This document shows, in pieces, positions 1 through 8,436 of a stretch of 64,000 bases of DNA; position 1 is the first letter of the stretch; every line of letters starts with the position of its first letter. This DNA comes from an uncultured Oscillospiraceae bacterium (lineage in GTDB: Bacteria; Bacillota; Clostridia; Oscillospirales; Oscillospiraceae): assembly GCA_905234625.1 (NCBI GenBank), contig CAJOIC010000007.1, forward strand, positions 1-64,000. Direction: 5' to 3'. The position numbers were made by a program, and so were the translations under genes. The notes under the pieces are model-generated. The model ran no database searches and was not told the origin of the DNA. It saw only the letters and a list, made by a program, of their open reading frames with translations.

Positions 1-27
1 TTCACACCATAATTCTAACGCAAACAG

Positions 28-65
28 AGGCACCAGCCAACCCCTTTTCGGGAAAGCTGGTGCCT
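28..65. terminator. Intrinsic terminator at left edge
   Basis: A 10-bp perfect inverted repeat (AGGCACCAGC / GCTGGTGCCT) with an 18-nt loop is followed by a T-rich tail on the plus strand and a weaker T-rich tail on the minus strand. It can end transcription of the thioesterase gene on the minus strand and of a gene lying left of the window on the plus strand. Confidence 0.7.
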
Positions 66-107
66 TTGTTTCATTCGGCGCTATTCTGCAACGCGCCCTG
101 TTCGCGT

Positions 108-821
108 TCATTTATAATAGATCGCCGCGGTGAATTTCCCGGGACTCTCACACCAGAGGCCGTCGTCCGAGCAGGCCCAGTCCAGGACCACGTCCTCATC
201 GGGATAGATCTCCGCCCGATAGTCGATGCGCAGGGCCTTCCAGGGATGCGTCCGGTGGAACTCCCGGTCCGGCAGGTCGCACACCCAGTCCATGTACCGG
301 GTGTTGGTCAGGTGCCCGTTGATGTCCGTCTCGGTGAAACGCACCCGCCGGGTGTCTCTCCGCTTTTCCTCGGGGCCCTTGATGGGGCGCATCCGGGGCA
401 GGGGGGCATTGTCCGGCTCCGGGGTGGGCAGGGTGATCTTCGGCACGTCCGGGCTCATCATGGAGTGGGTCTTGAGAGACGACAGCACCCACATGGAGCA
501 GCCGGAGATGAGCTCGTTCCCCTCCGTGTCCAGCATCTCATAGTGGAAGGGGAATATCCCCGAGCGGCTGCGCTTGGCCCAGCCCCGGACCGTCACCTCC
601 TCGGCATGGAGCGGCAGGCGCGTCGCCTGAGCCTCCACCTTCGCCGCCACCCAGATGGCGTCCCGGGAGAGCATCTCCCCCAGACCTACGCCCCAGCCCT
701 CCGTCAGGGCCTCGGAGCAGTCCTGGAACATACAAAGGACCGCGGAGGGTTTGATGCGCTGGAAGGTGTCGCAGTCCCGCATGAACAGCTTGTGTTTGAT
801 TTCGTAGATCAGTTCGTCCAT
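108..821 (-). CDS. Acyl-ACP thioesterase (FatA/FatB-like)
   Basis: This 237-residue protein should hydrolyse acyl-ACP to release free fatty acid in the cytoplasm. It has the double hot-dog layout of bacterial acyl-ACP thioesterases. The first half opens with an acyl-thioesterase-like KLFMRDCDTFQRIKPSAVL stretch. The second half carries DINGHLTNTRYMDW, which matches the Asp/Asn-His catalytic segment of the family. Length is normal. The start is odd: the U-run of the tsf terminator ends only a few bases before the ATG, and no clear Shine-Dalgarno sequence is visible. Expression may therefore depend on read-through from tsf or on a promoter inside tsf. Confidence 0.85.
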   Translation of the reverse strand: MDELIYEIKHKLFMRDCDTFQRIKPSAVLCMFQDCSEALTEGWGVGLGEMLSRDAIWVAAKVEAQATRLPLHAEEVTVRGWAKRSRSGIFPFHYEMLDTEGNELISGCSMWVLSSLKTHSMMSPDVPKITLPTPEPDNAPLPRMRPIKGPEEKRRDTRRVRFTETDINGHLTNTRYMDWVCDLPDREFHRTHPWKALRIDYRAEIYPDEDVVLDWACSDDGLWCESPGKFTAAIYYK

Positions 822-825
822 ACTG

Positions 826-859
826 TTTCAAAAAACAGGCGGAAGCTTTCGCTTCCGCC
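826..859 (-). terminator. Terminator downstream of tsf
   Basis: On the minus strand GGCGGAAGC and GCTTCCGCC form a 9-bp stem with a 4-nt loop, followed by TGTTTTTTG. It ends the rpsB-tsf transcript. Its U-run touches the start region of the downstream thioesterase gene. Confidence 0.85.
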
Positions 860-878
860 CTTTTCATTTGACAGGCTA

Positions 879-1801
879 TCAGCCGTTCACCATCTTGGCG
901 ACTTCGGCGGCGAGGTCGTCCTCGCGCTTCTCGATGCCCTCGCCCTTCTCAAAGCGGACGTAGGACTTGACGCTGATGGGAGCGCCCACTTCCTTCGCAA
1001 CGGCGGCCACATGAGCGGCGACATCCTCGCCCTCTCCCTTGACGTAGGCCTGCTGCAGGAGGCAGATCTCCTTGTAGTACTTCTCGATGCCGCCCATCAC
1101 GATCTTCTCGATGATGTTCTCGGGCTTCTTGGCGTTCTTGGGGTCCTGCTTGGCGGCGGCCAGGCGGACTTCCTTCTCATGCTCGATGAACGCGGCGTCC
1201 ACCAGTGTCTTGTCGAGGTACTGGGGGTTCATGGCGGCGATCTGCATGGCCACGTCCTTGCCCAGCTCGGTGACGGCGGGAGCGGTGCTCTCGGTGTCAA
1301 GGGTCACAAGGACGCCGATCTTGCCGCCCATGTGGACGTAGGGGACGGACACGCCGCCCTCGACGCGCTGGAAGCGGCGGATCTGGATGTTCTCACGGAT
1401 GGCGAGGAACAGCTCGTTCTTCGCGTCGGCGACGGTGGTGGCGCCGTCTACCCACTTGGCGGCCTGCAGGGCCTCCACGTCGGCGGGGTTCTCCTTGGCG
1501 ATGACCACGGCCAGATCCTTCACGAAGGCCTGGAAGAGCTCGTTGCCGCCGACGAAGTCGGACTCTCGCAGTTGACCTCGACAACGACGCCGATGCCGTC
1601 CACGACGGCGGCGTAGGCCATACCCTCGGCCGCGACGCGGTCCGCCTTCTTGGCGGCGCCGGCCAGGCCCTTTTCGCGCAGATAATCGACGGCCTTGTCC
1701 ATGTCGCCGTCGCAGGCCTGGAGGGCCTTCTTGCAGTCCATAAGACCGGAACCGGTCATCTTGCGCAGCTCGTTAACGGTTGCAGCGGTAATAGCAGCCA
1801 T
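879..1801 (-). pseudogene. tsf: Elongation factor Ts, frameshifted
   Basis: EF-Ts is the guanine-nucleotide exchange factor that recycles EF-Tu during translation. The N-terminal part (ORF 1520-1801) has the expected UBA-like start with [20 protein letters not shown] and runs to [11 protein letters not shown]-type sequence. The frame is then lost near 1556-1566. The rest (ORF 879-1523), beginning in the frame that reads [18 protein letters not shown], carries the dimerisation and core domains to a normal C-terminus. The shift is -1 or +2; a doubled AG in GAGAG would explain it. It lies 4 nt after rpsB, the usual order. The gene is essential in bacteria, so sequence error is more likely than true inactivation. 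Confidence 0.85.
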
Positions 1802-1805
1802 GATA

Positions 1806-2546
1806 TTATTCCTCCTTAGCTTCGGCTTCCTCGGCGGCGGGAGCTTCCTCCACCTCGGCGTCCTGACCCTGACGGCCCTCCTGGATGGCGTTGGCCATGG
1901 TGGCGGAGATCAGGCGGATGGCGCGGATAGCGTCGTCGTTGCCGGGAATGACGTAATCGACCTCATCGGGGTCGCAGTTGGTGTCCACGATGGCCACGAT
2001 GGGGATGTGCAGCTTGCGGGCCTCCGCGATGGCGTTATGCTCCTTGCGGGGGTCGATGACGAACAGGGCGCCGGGGAGCTTCTTCATGTCCTTGACGCCG
2101 CCGAGATATTTCTCGAGCTTCTCCTGCTCCTTCATGAGCTTGATGACTTCCTTCTTGGGCAGCATGTCGAAGGTGCCGTCCTCGGACATGCGCTTGAGCT
2201 GATTCAGGCGATCCACGCGGGTGCGCATGGTCTTGAAGTTCGTCAGCATACCGCCGAGCCAGCGGGCGTTCACATAGTACTGACCCACGCGGGAGGCCTC
2301 CTCACGGACGGCGTCCTGGGCCTGCTTCTTGGTGCCGACGAAGAGCAGGGACTGGCCGTTCTCCGCCAGGGAGCGCACGAAAGCGTAAGCCTCCTCCAGC
2401 TTCTTGACCGTCTTCTGCAGGTCGATGATATAGATGCCGTTGCGCTCCATGTAGATGTACTCGGCCATCTTGGGGTTCCAGCGGCGGGTCTGGTGACCGA
2501 AGTGCACGCCGGCCTCGAGGAGCTGCTTCATAGAAACTACTGCCAT
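1806..2546 (-). CDS. rpsB: 30S ribosomal protein S2
   Basis: This is ribosomal protein S2, a late-assembling protein of the small subunit that recruits S1 or mRNA. The 246-residue protein begins [27 protein letters not shown], the family's conserved N-terminus, and includes [12 protein letters not shown] and [18 protein letters not shown] motifs. The C-terminus is the usual Ala/Glu-rich tail. A strong AAGGAGGA ribosome binding site precedes the start. It heads the rpsB-tsf operon and has its own consensus-like promoter. Confidence 0.98.
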   Translation of the reverse strand: MAVVSMKQLLEAGVHFGHQTRRWNPKMAEYIYMERNGIYIIDLQKTVKKLEEAYAFVRSLAENGQSLLFVGTKKQAQDAVREEASRVGQYYVNARWLGGMLTNFKTMRTRVDRLNQLKRMSEDGTFDMLPKKEVIKLMKEQEKLEKYLGGVKDMKKLPGALFVIDPRKEHNAIAEARKLHIPIVAIVDTNCDPDEVDYVIPGNDDAIRAIRLISATMANAIQEGRQGQDAEVEEAPAAEEAEAKEE

Positions 2547-2671
2547 TACGTTTATCCTCCTTGTTTATTCAGTTTTACCCTCCGGACGCTTCATCCTTAC
2601 GACCATCCCGAAACCGTGTTTCCGGAACAGGGTCGCGCGTCGGCGTCCGTGCGTAATTGGCAAGCTGATAT

Positions 2672-2700
2672 ATTATACCAGCGCTTTTCCCCGATTGCAA
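2672..2700 (-). promoter_or_regulatory. Promoter of rpsB-tsf
   Basis: The minus strand shows TTGCAA, a 17-nt spacer and TATAAT. This leaves a leader of about 120 nt before rpsB. The leader contains a GGAAACACGG-type foldable stretch, compatible with the autoregulatory S2 leaders of other Firmicutes, but I cannot assign it to a known leader class. Confidence 0.8.
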
Positions 2701-2712
2701 GTGCTTTTCCCG

Positions 2713-2991
2713 CTAAAACAGAGGTTTTTTCGGGCGTTTGCCCCGGCGTATGCCCCGGTCCGACTCCACGAGGATGATATCCTCCCCCACCCTGCTGATG
2801 CACTCCCAGGGCAGGATGTAATCGTCCTCCCGCCCGAAGAGTCCCAGGTACCTGGGCTTCCCCGGGATGATGAGGGCCCGAATGCGGCCCTCGGGCCACT
2901 CGAACTCCGCGTCGCACACATACCCCATCCGGGTGCCGGAGCGGACGTTGATGACCTCCTTGTAGCGAAAATCCGAAAATCGGCAAAGCAT
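2713..2991 (-). CDS. YlmC/YmxH family PRC-barrel protein
   Basis: This 92-residue protein belongs to the YlmC/YmxH family found in spore-forming Firmicutes and often labelled sporulation protein. It is a single PRC-barrel-like domain with VINVRSGTRMGYVCDAEFEW and PGKPRYLGLFGREDDYILPW, followed by a basic tail ending RGKRPKKPLF. The molecular role is not established. It is transcribed divergently from the neighbouring dehydrogenase gene. No terminator is visible between it and the rpsB promoter. Confidence 0.85.
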   Translation of the reverse strand: MLCRFSDFRYKEVINVRSGTRMGYVCDAEFEWPEGRIRALIIPGKPRYLGLFGREDDYILPWECISRVGEDIILVESDRGIRRGKRPKKPLF

Positions 2992-3033
2992 GGCGATCCC
3001 TCCCGGAAAAGCCTATGCGCTTCCTGTCGGAAC

Positions 3034-3073
3034 CATGCCCGGGTTTGTCATTTTTTCCCGGGCATGTTATACT
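3034..3073 (+). promoter_or_regulatory. Promoter with flanking palindrome
   Basis: TTGTCA (3045-3050), a 17-nt spacer and TATACT (3068-3073) form a good sigma-A promoter for the dehydrogenase gene. A perfect 10-bp inverted repeat, CATGCCCGGG at 3034-3043 and CCCGGGCATG at 3057-3066, brackets the -35 hexamer. It could be a repressor operator acting on both divergent genes (inference). Confidence 0.6.
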
Positions 3074-3099
3074 CATCGGGTGAAAAGGATGTGAACACC

Positions 3100-3915
3100 A
3101 TGAAAAACGTCTACGGAAAGCGGGCTTTCGTCACCGGAGCCTCCAGCGGTCTGGGAAAGGCCTGCGCCGAGGCCCTGGCCCAAAACGGCTGCGACGTGCT
3201 GGGGGTATCCCGCTCCTGCGAGGAGACCGTCACGGACTACCCCGGCGGCGGACGCCTCACCCTGCGGCGGATGGACGTGACGGACGATGCCTCCGTGGAG
3301 GCGGTGGCCGGCGCGCTGCCCGGGGTGGATATCGCCGTCCTCTGCGCCGGGATGGGGGTATCCGGTCCTGCGGAGGAGCTGCCCATGGAGCTTGCCTGCC
3401 GGCAGATGGAGGTAAACTACTTCGGCGTGCTGCGGGTGGGCAGAGCCGTCCTGCCGAAGATGCGCGCCCAGGGGCGGGGCCTCTTCCTCGTCATCGGCTC
3501 CGTAGCCGGACGGGTTAGTATCCCCATGCAGAGCCACTACTCCTCCTCTAAATACGCCCTGGAGGCCTACACGGAGGCCGTCGAGATGGAGATGAGGCGC
3601 TTCGGCGTCCGGGCCTGCATCATCGAGCCCGGGGACACCCGCACGGGCTTCACCGACGCCCGCCGGAAGTACGTCCCCGCACCGGATTCCCCTTACGCCG
3701 GGGTGTGCGAAAAAAGCGTGGCCGCCATGGAGCGTGACGAGCGGAACGGCCGTCCCCCCTCCTCCGTGTCCGACGTGGTGCTGAAGCTCGTCGGCAGGCG
3801 CGATCCCCCGGTGCGGGTGGCGGTGGGCTTCCCCTATAAGGCGCTGATGTTCATAAAGCGTCTCCTCCCGGACCGACTTGCCCGCTTCATCCTGACGAAG
3901 CTCTATCTGTCATGA
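3100..3915 (+). CDS. SDR family NAD(P)-dependent oxidoreductase
   Basis: This is a classical short-chain dehydrogenase/reductase of 271 residues; the substrate is unknown. The N-terminus has the Rossmann motif TGASSGLGKA. The mid-region has an IGSVAG segment carrying the catalytic Ser, and YSSSK supplies the Tyr and Lys. The family order is complete. The ORF track start is too long: the ATG at 3100 lies 10 nt after AAAGGA, and the promoter lies just upstream. The C-terminus is hydrophobic and basic (KRLLPDRLARFILTKLYLS), suggesting peripheral membrane contact as in lipid-acting SDRs (inference). The gene is monocistronic with its own terminator. Confidence 0.9.
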   Translation: MKNVYGKRAFVTGASSGLGKACAEALAQNGCDVLGVSRSCEETVTDYPGGGRLTLRRMDVTDDASVEAVAGALPGVDIAVLCAGMGVSGPAEELPMELACRQMEVNYFGVLRVGRAVLPKMRAQGRGLFLVIGSVAGRVSIPMQSHYSSSKYALEAYTEAVEMEMRRFGVRACIIEPGDTRTGFTDARRKYVPAPDSPYAGVCEKSVAAMERDERNGRPPSSVSDVVLKLVGRRDPPVRVAVGFPYKALMFIKRLLPDRLARFILTKLYLS

Positions 3916-3931
3916 CCTCCGCGAATTGCAC

Positions 3932-3961
3932 AAATCACGCTCCTGCCGGGGCGTGATTTTT
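3932..3961 (+). terminator. Terminator after SDR gene
   Basis: AAATCACGC and GCGTGATTT form a 9-bp stem with a 10-nt loop, followed directly by a T-run. It separates the dehydrogenase gene from the his operon. Confidence 0.9.
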
Positions 3962-3985
3962 GTTTCCGCGGGCAGGGTCTCCCCG

Positions 3986-4020
3986 TTGACTTTATCGCTT
4001 TAGTATAGTAGTATAGTAGT
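3986..4020 (+). promoter_or_regulatory. his operon promoter and candidate operator
   Basis: TTGACT (3986-3991), a 17-nt spacer and TAGTAT (4009-4014) form the likely promoter. The -10 region is made of a tandem repeat with an 8-bp period (AGTATAGT AGTATAGT AGT). Such a repeat overlapping the -10 element is a natural operator, and the first gene of the operon encodes a TrpR-like DNA-binding protein. That the protein binds here is inference. Confidence 0.6.
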
Positions 4021-4052
4021 CGAATGATTCCCTATTGGAGGTATATCCCATT

Positions 4053-4346
4053 ATGGCTCTCAAGCACACCGAGCAGACCGATCAGCTTTTCCGTGCCATC
4101 CTGTCCCTGAGGGACATGGACGAGTGCTACAAATACTTCGAGGATCTCTGCACCGTGAAGGAGGTCCTCACCTTCGCCCAGCGCCTGGAGGTGGCGAAGA
4201 TGCTCAAAAACGGTCAGTCCTATCAGCAGACCATCGCCCAAACCGGCGCCAGCTCCGCCACCATCAGCCGCGTGAAGCGTTGCCTGGACTACGGCGACGG
4301 CGGCTACGCGGCGGTGCTGGACCGCTTGGCGGAGGAGGAGGCATGA
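4053..4346 (+). CDS. YerC/YecD family TrpR-like regulator
   Basis: This 97-residue TrpR-superfamily DNA-binding protein is all helical, with a helix-turn-helix around GQSYQQTIAQTGASSATISRVKR. From memory, comparative-genomic work has proposed YerC relatives as histidine-pathway repressors (HisR) in Gram-positive bacteria. Its position as first gene of the his operon fits that well. The ATG at 4053 is chosen because GGAGGT lies 11 nt upstream; the track's TTG at 4035 would sit on that ribosome binding site. The gene overlaps hisZ by 4 nt (ATGA). A tandem repeat in its promoter may be its own operator. Confidence 0.88.
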   Translation: MALKHTEQTDQLFRAILSLRDMDECYKYFEDLCTVKEVLTFAQRLEVAKMLKNGQSYQQTIAQTGASSATISRVKRCLDYGDGGYAAVLDRLAEEEA

Positions 4347-5431
4347 ACGCCCCGGACAGGACCGAGCGTCTCTCCCTGGCCCTGCGGGAACTCTACCAGA
4401 CCCACGGCTATCGGCAGTACAAGGTCAGCAAGTTCGAGGAATACGACCTCTACGCCCGGAACCGGAGCTTCCTGGGGGACGAGCGCATCCTCACCTTCAG
4501 CGACACGGACGGGCGGCTCATGGCCCTCAAGCCGGACGTGACCCTGTCCGTCATCAAGAACACCCGGGACGACGACCGCCTGCGCAAGGTGTGGTACAAC
4601 GAGAACGTCTACCGGGCGGACCGGAACGGCTACGGCTTCCGGGAGATCGTGCAGACCGGTCTGGAGTGCGTGGGTCCCATCGACCTGTACGCCATGGCGG
4701 AGGTGGTGATGCTGGCGGCGGAGAGCCTGGCCGCCATCTCCCCGGCCTATGTGCTGGATCTGTCCCACCTGGGCGTCCTCACCGGGGTGCTGGACGATGC
4801 GAAGGCCGACGGACATACGGCCCGGGCGGTCCTGGCTGCCGTGGGGGAGAAGAACCTCCACGCCCTGCGGGACGTCTGCGAGGCCTTCCCGGCGGAGACG
4901 GGGGCGCTGCTGGAGAAGCTCTGCCTCCTGGGCGGGAGCGCGGAGGAGGTCCTGCCCTCGCTTCTGGCGCTGCCCCTGCCCGCCGCCGCCATGGACGCGG
5001 CCCGGGAGCTCCAAAGCCTCTGCGGCGTGCTGCGGGCCTTCGGGTCATACAACGTGAACATCGACCTCTCCGTGACGGACGACACGGACTACTATAACGG
5101 CCTCATCTTTCGGGGCTTCGTGGACGGCGCAAACACCGGGGTCCTCTCCGGAGGACGGTACGACCACCTGGTCAACCGCATGGGGAAGACCGGCGGCGCC
5201 ATCGGCTTCGCGGTGTACCTCAGCGCACTGGAGCTCATGCTGTACGAAAAGCCCGCCTACGACGTGGACACGCTGCTGGTCTACGACCGGGAGGACGACC
5301 CCACCGCCGTGGCGAGGCGGGTGAAGGAGCTGACCCGGGGCGGAGATACCGTCCGCGCCCAGCTCCGGGGCGAGCCCGCCGTCACCTACCGGCGGCGCGT
5401 GGGCATGGACGGACGGGAGGTCTCGGAATGA
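4343..5431 (+). CDS. hisZ: ATP phosphoribosyltransferase regulatory subunit HisZ
   Basis: HisZ is a catalytically inactive paralogue of histidyl-tRNA synthetase that pairs with short HisG to form the first enzyme of histidine synthesis and its feedback site. The 362-residue product has the class II synthetase-like core (KFEEYDLYARN, LKPDVTLSVIKNTR, GLECVG) and a late YYNGLIFRGFV / SGGRYDHLVNRMG segment. The HisRS anticodon domain is reduced. The ATG at 4343 overlaps the yerC stop. Its presence agrees with the short form of HisG encoded next. Confidence 0.95.
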   Translation: MNAPDRTERLSLALRELYQTHGYRQYKVSKFEEYDLYARNRSFLGDERILTFSDTDGRLMALKPDVTLSVIKNTRDDDRLRKVWYNENVYRADRNGYGFREIVQTGLECVGPIDLYAMAEVVMLAAESLAAISPAYVLDLSHLGVLTGVLDDAKADGHTARAVLAAVGEKNLHALRDVCEAFPAETGALLEKLCLLGGSAEEVLPSLLALPLPAAAMDAARELQSLCGVLRAFGSYNVNIDLSVTDDTDYYNGLIFRGFVDGANTGVLSGGRYDHLVNRMGKTGGAIGFAVYLSALELMLYEKPAYDVDTLLVYDREDDPTAVARRVKELTRGGDTVRAQLRGEPAVTYRRRVGMDGREVSE

Positions 5432-6066
5432 AAAGCATGCTGAACATCGCCCTGCCCAAGGGACGCCTGGGAGAGAAGGTCTACGCCATGTTCGAGGCCG
5501 CGGGGTACGCCTGCCCCGCCCTGAAGGAGCAGAACCGGAAGCTCATCTTCGAGAACGAGGAGACCGGCGTCCGCTACTTCTGGGCCAAGCCCTCGGACGT
5601 GTCCATCTATGTGGAGCGCGGCGCGGCGGACATCGGCGTGGCCGGGAAGGACATCCTGCTGGAGTACAGCCCGGACGTCTATGAGCTTCTGGATCTCGAC
5701 ATGGGCAAATGCCGCATGTGCGTGGCGGGTCCCGCGGACTTCCGGGACGATCCCGCCCGGACCCTCCGGGTGGCCACGAAATTCCCCAATATCGCCAAGA
5801 CCTATTATGCCGCCCAGAGCCGGGAGATCGACATCATCAAGATGAACGGCTCCATCGAGCTTGCCCCCATCGTGGGGCTGTCGGACGTGATCGTGGACAT
5901 CGTGGAGACCGGGAAGACTTTGAAAGAAAACGGCCTGGCCCCCCTCCAGGAGATCGTGCCCATCAGCGCGCGGCTCATTGCGAACAAGGCCCGGTTCAAG
6001 TTCCGCAGCGAGGAGATCCGCACCCTCACCGCACGCATCGACCGCATGATGAAGGAAGGAAAATGA
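5428..6066 (+). CDS. hisG: ATP phosphoribosyltransferase catalytic subunit (short form)
   Basis: HisG joins ATP and PRPP to give phosphoribosyl-ATP, the committing step of histidine synthesis. At 212 residues it is the short form that lacks the C-terminal regulatory domain and needs HisZ. Visible features are IALPKGRLGEK at the N-terminus and EIDIIKMNGSIELAPIVGLSD, the PRPP-binding region. Start and hisZ stop overlap by 4 nt. Confidence 0.97.
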   Translation: MKSMLNIALPKGRLGEKVYAMFEAAGYACPALKEQNRKLIFENEETGVRYFWAKPSDVSIYVERGAADIGVAGKDILLEYSPDVYELLDLDMGKCRMCVAGPADFRDDPARTLRVATKFPNIAKTYYAAQSREIDIIKMNGSIELAPIVGLSDVIVDIVETGKTLKENGLAPLQEIVPISARLIANKARFKFRSEEIRTLTARIDRMMKEGK

Positions 6067-6076
6067 GGCGAACGCC

Positions 6077-7363
6077 ATGATGAAGATATACGAATACAGC
6101 CAGGTACCCCTGTCGGACCTGCTCATCCGGACGGTGGAGCGCTCCGGCGTCACCGACGCCGTGCGGGACATCCTCGCGGACGTAGAGGCGCGGGGCGACG
6201 AGGCGCTTTTCGAGTACTCCCGCCGGTTCGACAAGGCGGAGCTCACCTCCCTGGAGGTCTCCCGGGAGGAGATCGACGCGGCCTACGACGCCATGGACCC
6301 GGCCTTCCTCGCCGTACTGGAGAAGGCCGCCGCCAACATCCGGGCCTACCACGAGAACGAGCGGACGGAGGGCTTCCGAGTGGAGCGGCCCGACGGCACG
6401 GTCCTCGGCATGAAGGTGACCCCCATCGAGAATGTGGGCCTCTGCGTCCCCGGACGCACCGCCGCCTACCCCTCCACCGTGCTCATGACCGCCATCCCGG
6501 CAAAGCTCGCCGGGTGCAGCCAGCTCGTCATGGTCTCCCCGCCGGGTCCCGACGGGAAGCAGCCCGCCGCCATCCTCGCCGCGGCGAAGATCGCCGGGGT
6601 GGATCGGATCTTCCGCATCGGCGGCGCCCAGGCCGTGGCCGCCCTGGCCTGCGGCACCGAGAGCGTCCCCAAGGTGGACAAGATCGTGGGGCCCGGCAGC
6701 GCCTTCGTGGCGGAGGCCAAGCGCCAGGTCTTCGGCCGGGTGGACATCGACATGATCGCCGGACCCAGCGAGATCCTGGTGTTGGCGGACGGCACCTGCG
6801 ACCCCGCATATGTGGCCGCAGACCTGCTCAGTCAGGCGGAGCACGACGTTTTGGCCACCGCCGTACTGGTGACGGACAGTCCGGAGCTTGCCCTCTCCGT
6901 CCAGGCGGAGGTGGAGCGGCAGCTTTCCCTCCTGCCCCGGGAGGAGATCGCCCGGGCCTCCATCGAGAACAACGGCAAGATCATCGTGACGGAGGATCTT
7001 CTCACCGCCATCGAGGCCGCCAACGCGCTGGCCCCGGAGCACCTGGAGATCTGCGTGGACGATCCCATGCCCTACCTTGACAAGATCCGGAACGCCGGTT
7101 CCGTCTTCCTGGGGAAATACTGTCCCGAGGCCCTGGGGGATTACCTCGCCGGGCCCAACCACACCCTGCCCACCTCCGGCGCGGCACGGTTCTCCAGCCC
7201 CCTGGGGGTGGACGATTTCGTGAAAAAGACCCAGTACACCTGCTTCACCCCGGCAGCCCTGGAGGCCGTCAGCGGCGATATCGCCCTGTTCGCCCGGCAG
7301 GAGCGGCTGGAGGGCCACGCCCGCTCGGCGCTGGTGCGCTTTGACAGGGAGGTCGTCACATGA
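6077..7363 (+). CDS. hisD: Histidinol dehydrogenase
   Basis: HisD is the zinc enzyme that oxidises histidinol to histidine in two NAD-dependent steps, the last step of the pathway. The 428-residue protein shows the family signature around IAGPSEILVLAD, the catalytic Glu-His pair in APEHLEI, and GPNHTLPTSGAARF near the C-terminus. The start follows hisG by 10 nt; a second in-frame ATG lies one codon on. It overlaps hisC by 4 nt. Confidence 0.97.
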   Translation: MMKIYEYSQVPLSDLLIRTVERSGVTDAVRDILADVEARGDEALFEYSRRFDKAELTSLEVSREEIDAAYDAMDPAFLAVLEKAAANIRAYHENERTEGFRVERPDGTVLGMKVTPIENVGLCVPGRTAAYPSTVLMTAIPAKLAGCSQLVMVSPPGPDGKQPAAILAAAKIAGVDRIFRIGGAQAVAALACGTESVPKVDKIVGPGSAFVAEAKRQVFGRVDIDMIAGPSEILVLADGTCDPAYVAADLLSQAEHDVLATAVLVTDSPELALSVQAEVERQLSLLPREEIARASIENNGKIIVTEDLLTAIEAANALAPEHLEICVDDPMPYLDKIRNAGSVFLGKYCPEALGDYLAGPNHTLPTSGAARFSSPLGVDDFVKKTQYTCFTPAALEAVSGDIALFARQERLEGHARSALVRFDREVVT

Positions 7364-8436
7364 GCCGGTTCCTCAGCAAGAAGCACGCCTCTCTCGTCCC
7401 CTATGTCCCCGGGGAGCAGCCCCGGGACATGCAGTACGTGAAGCTCAACACCAACGAGTCCCCCTATCCTCCCTCCCCGGCGGTGATCGCCGCGGCGGCG
7501 GCGGAGGCCGGTCGGATGAACCTATACTGCGACCCCGAGTGCACCGAGCTCCGGAAAAAAGCCGCCGCCCTCTACGGCGTGAGGCCGGAGAACATCCTGC
7601 CGGTGAACGGCTCGGACGAGATCCTGTATCTGGCCTTCCTGGCCTTCGGGGACGAGGACCATCCCATCGCCTTCCCGGACATCAGCTACGGCTTCTATCC
7701 CGTGTACGCCGATCTGCTCCACATCCCCGCCCACGTCGTCCCCTTGAAGAAGGACCTGTCCATCGACCCGGCGGATTACCGGGGCCTTAACGAGACCATC
7801 GTGCTCGCGAACCCCAACGCCCCCACGGGCCGGGCCCTGTCCCCGGAGGAGGTCGAGAGCATCGTCGCCTCCGACCCGGACCGGGTGGTCGTCATCGACG
7901 AGGCATACATTGATTTCGGCGGGGTCAGCTGCGTGCCCCTCATAGAGAAGTACGAAAATCTCCTGGTGACCCAGACCTTCTCCAAATCCCGCTCCCTGGC
8001 GGGGGGACGCCTGGGCTTCGGCATCGGATGCGAGAGCCTCATCCGGGACCTGACCACCCTCAAGTACTCCGTGAACCCCTACAACGTCAACCGCATGACC
8101 CAGGCCGCCGGCTGCGCCGCCATCGACGACAACGACTACTACATGGAAAACGCCCGGACCATCATCGAGACCCGGGAATACACCGCCCGTGCGCTGGAGG
8201 AGTTGGGCTTCACCGTTCTGCCGTCGAAGGCAAATTTCCTATTCGCGGAAAGTCCCGCGATCTCCGGCGCCGACCTCTACGCCGCCCTGAAACAGCGGGG
8301 CGTACTGGTGCGGCATTTCGCCAAGGACCGCATCGACAACTTCACCCGCATCACCGTGGGCACCCGGGAGCAGATGGATATCCTCCTGGACAACATCCGC
8401 GCGATTCTGAACGACAAAGGAGGCTCCCCCGCATGA
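7360..8436 (+). CDS. hisC: Histidinol-phosphate aminotransferase
   Basis: HisC is a PLP-dependent class I/II aminotransferase that converts imidazole acetol phosphate to histidinol phosphate. The 358-residue protein has KLNTNESPYPPSP at the N-terminus, NPNAPTGRALS, the DEAYIDF segment holding the PLP-pyridine Asp, and the Schiff-base lysine in TFSKSRSLAGGRLG. It overlaps hisB by 4 nt. Confidence 0.96.
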   Translation: MSRFLSKKHASLVPYVPGEQPRDMQYVKLNTNESPYPPSPAVIAAAAAEAGRMNLYCDPECTELRKKAAALYGVRPENILPVNGSDEILYLAFLAFGDEDHPIAFPDISYGFYPVYADLLHIPAHVVPLKKDLSIDPADYRGLNETIVLANPNAPTGRALSPEEVESIVASDPDRVVVIDEAYIDFGGVSCVPLIEKYENLLVTQTFSKSRSLAGGRLGFGIGCESLIRDLTTLKYSVNPYNVNRMTQAAGCAAIDDNDYYMENARTIIETREYTARALEELGFTVLPSKANFLFAESPAISGADLYAALKQRGVLVRHFAKDRIDNFTRITVGTREQMDILLDNIRAILNDKGGSPA

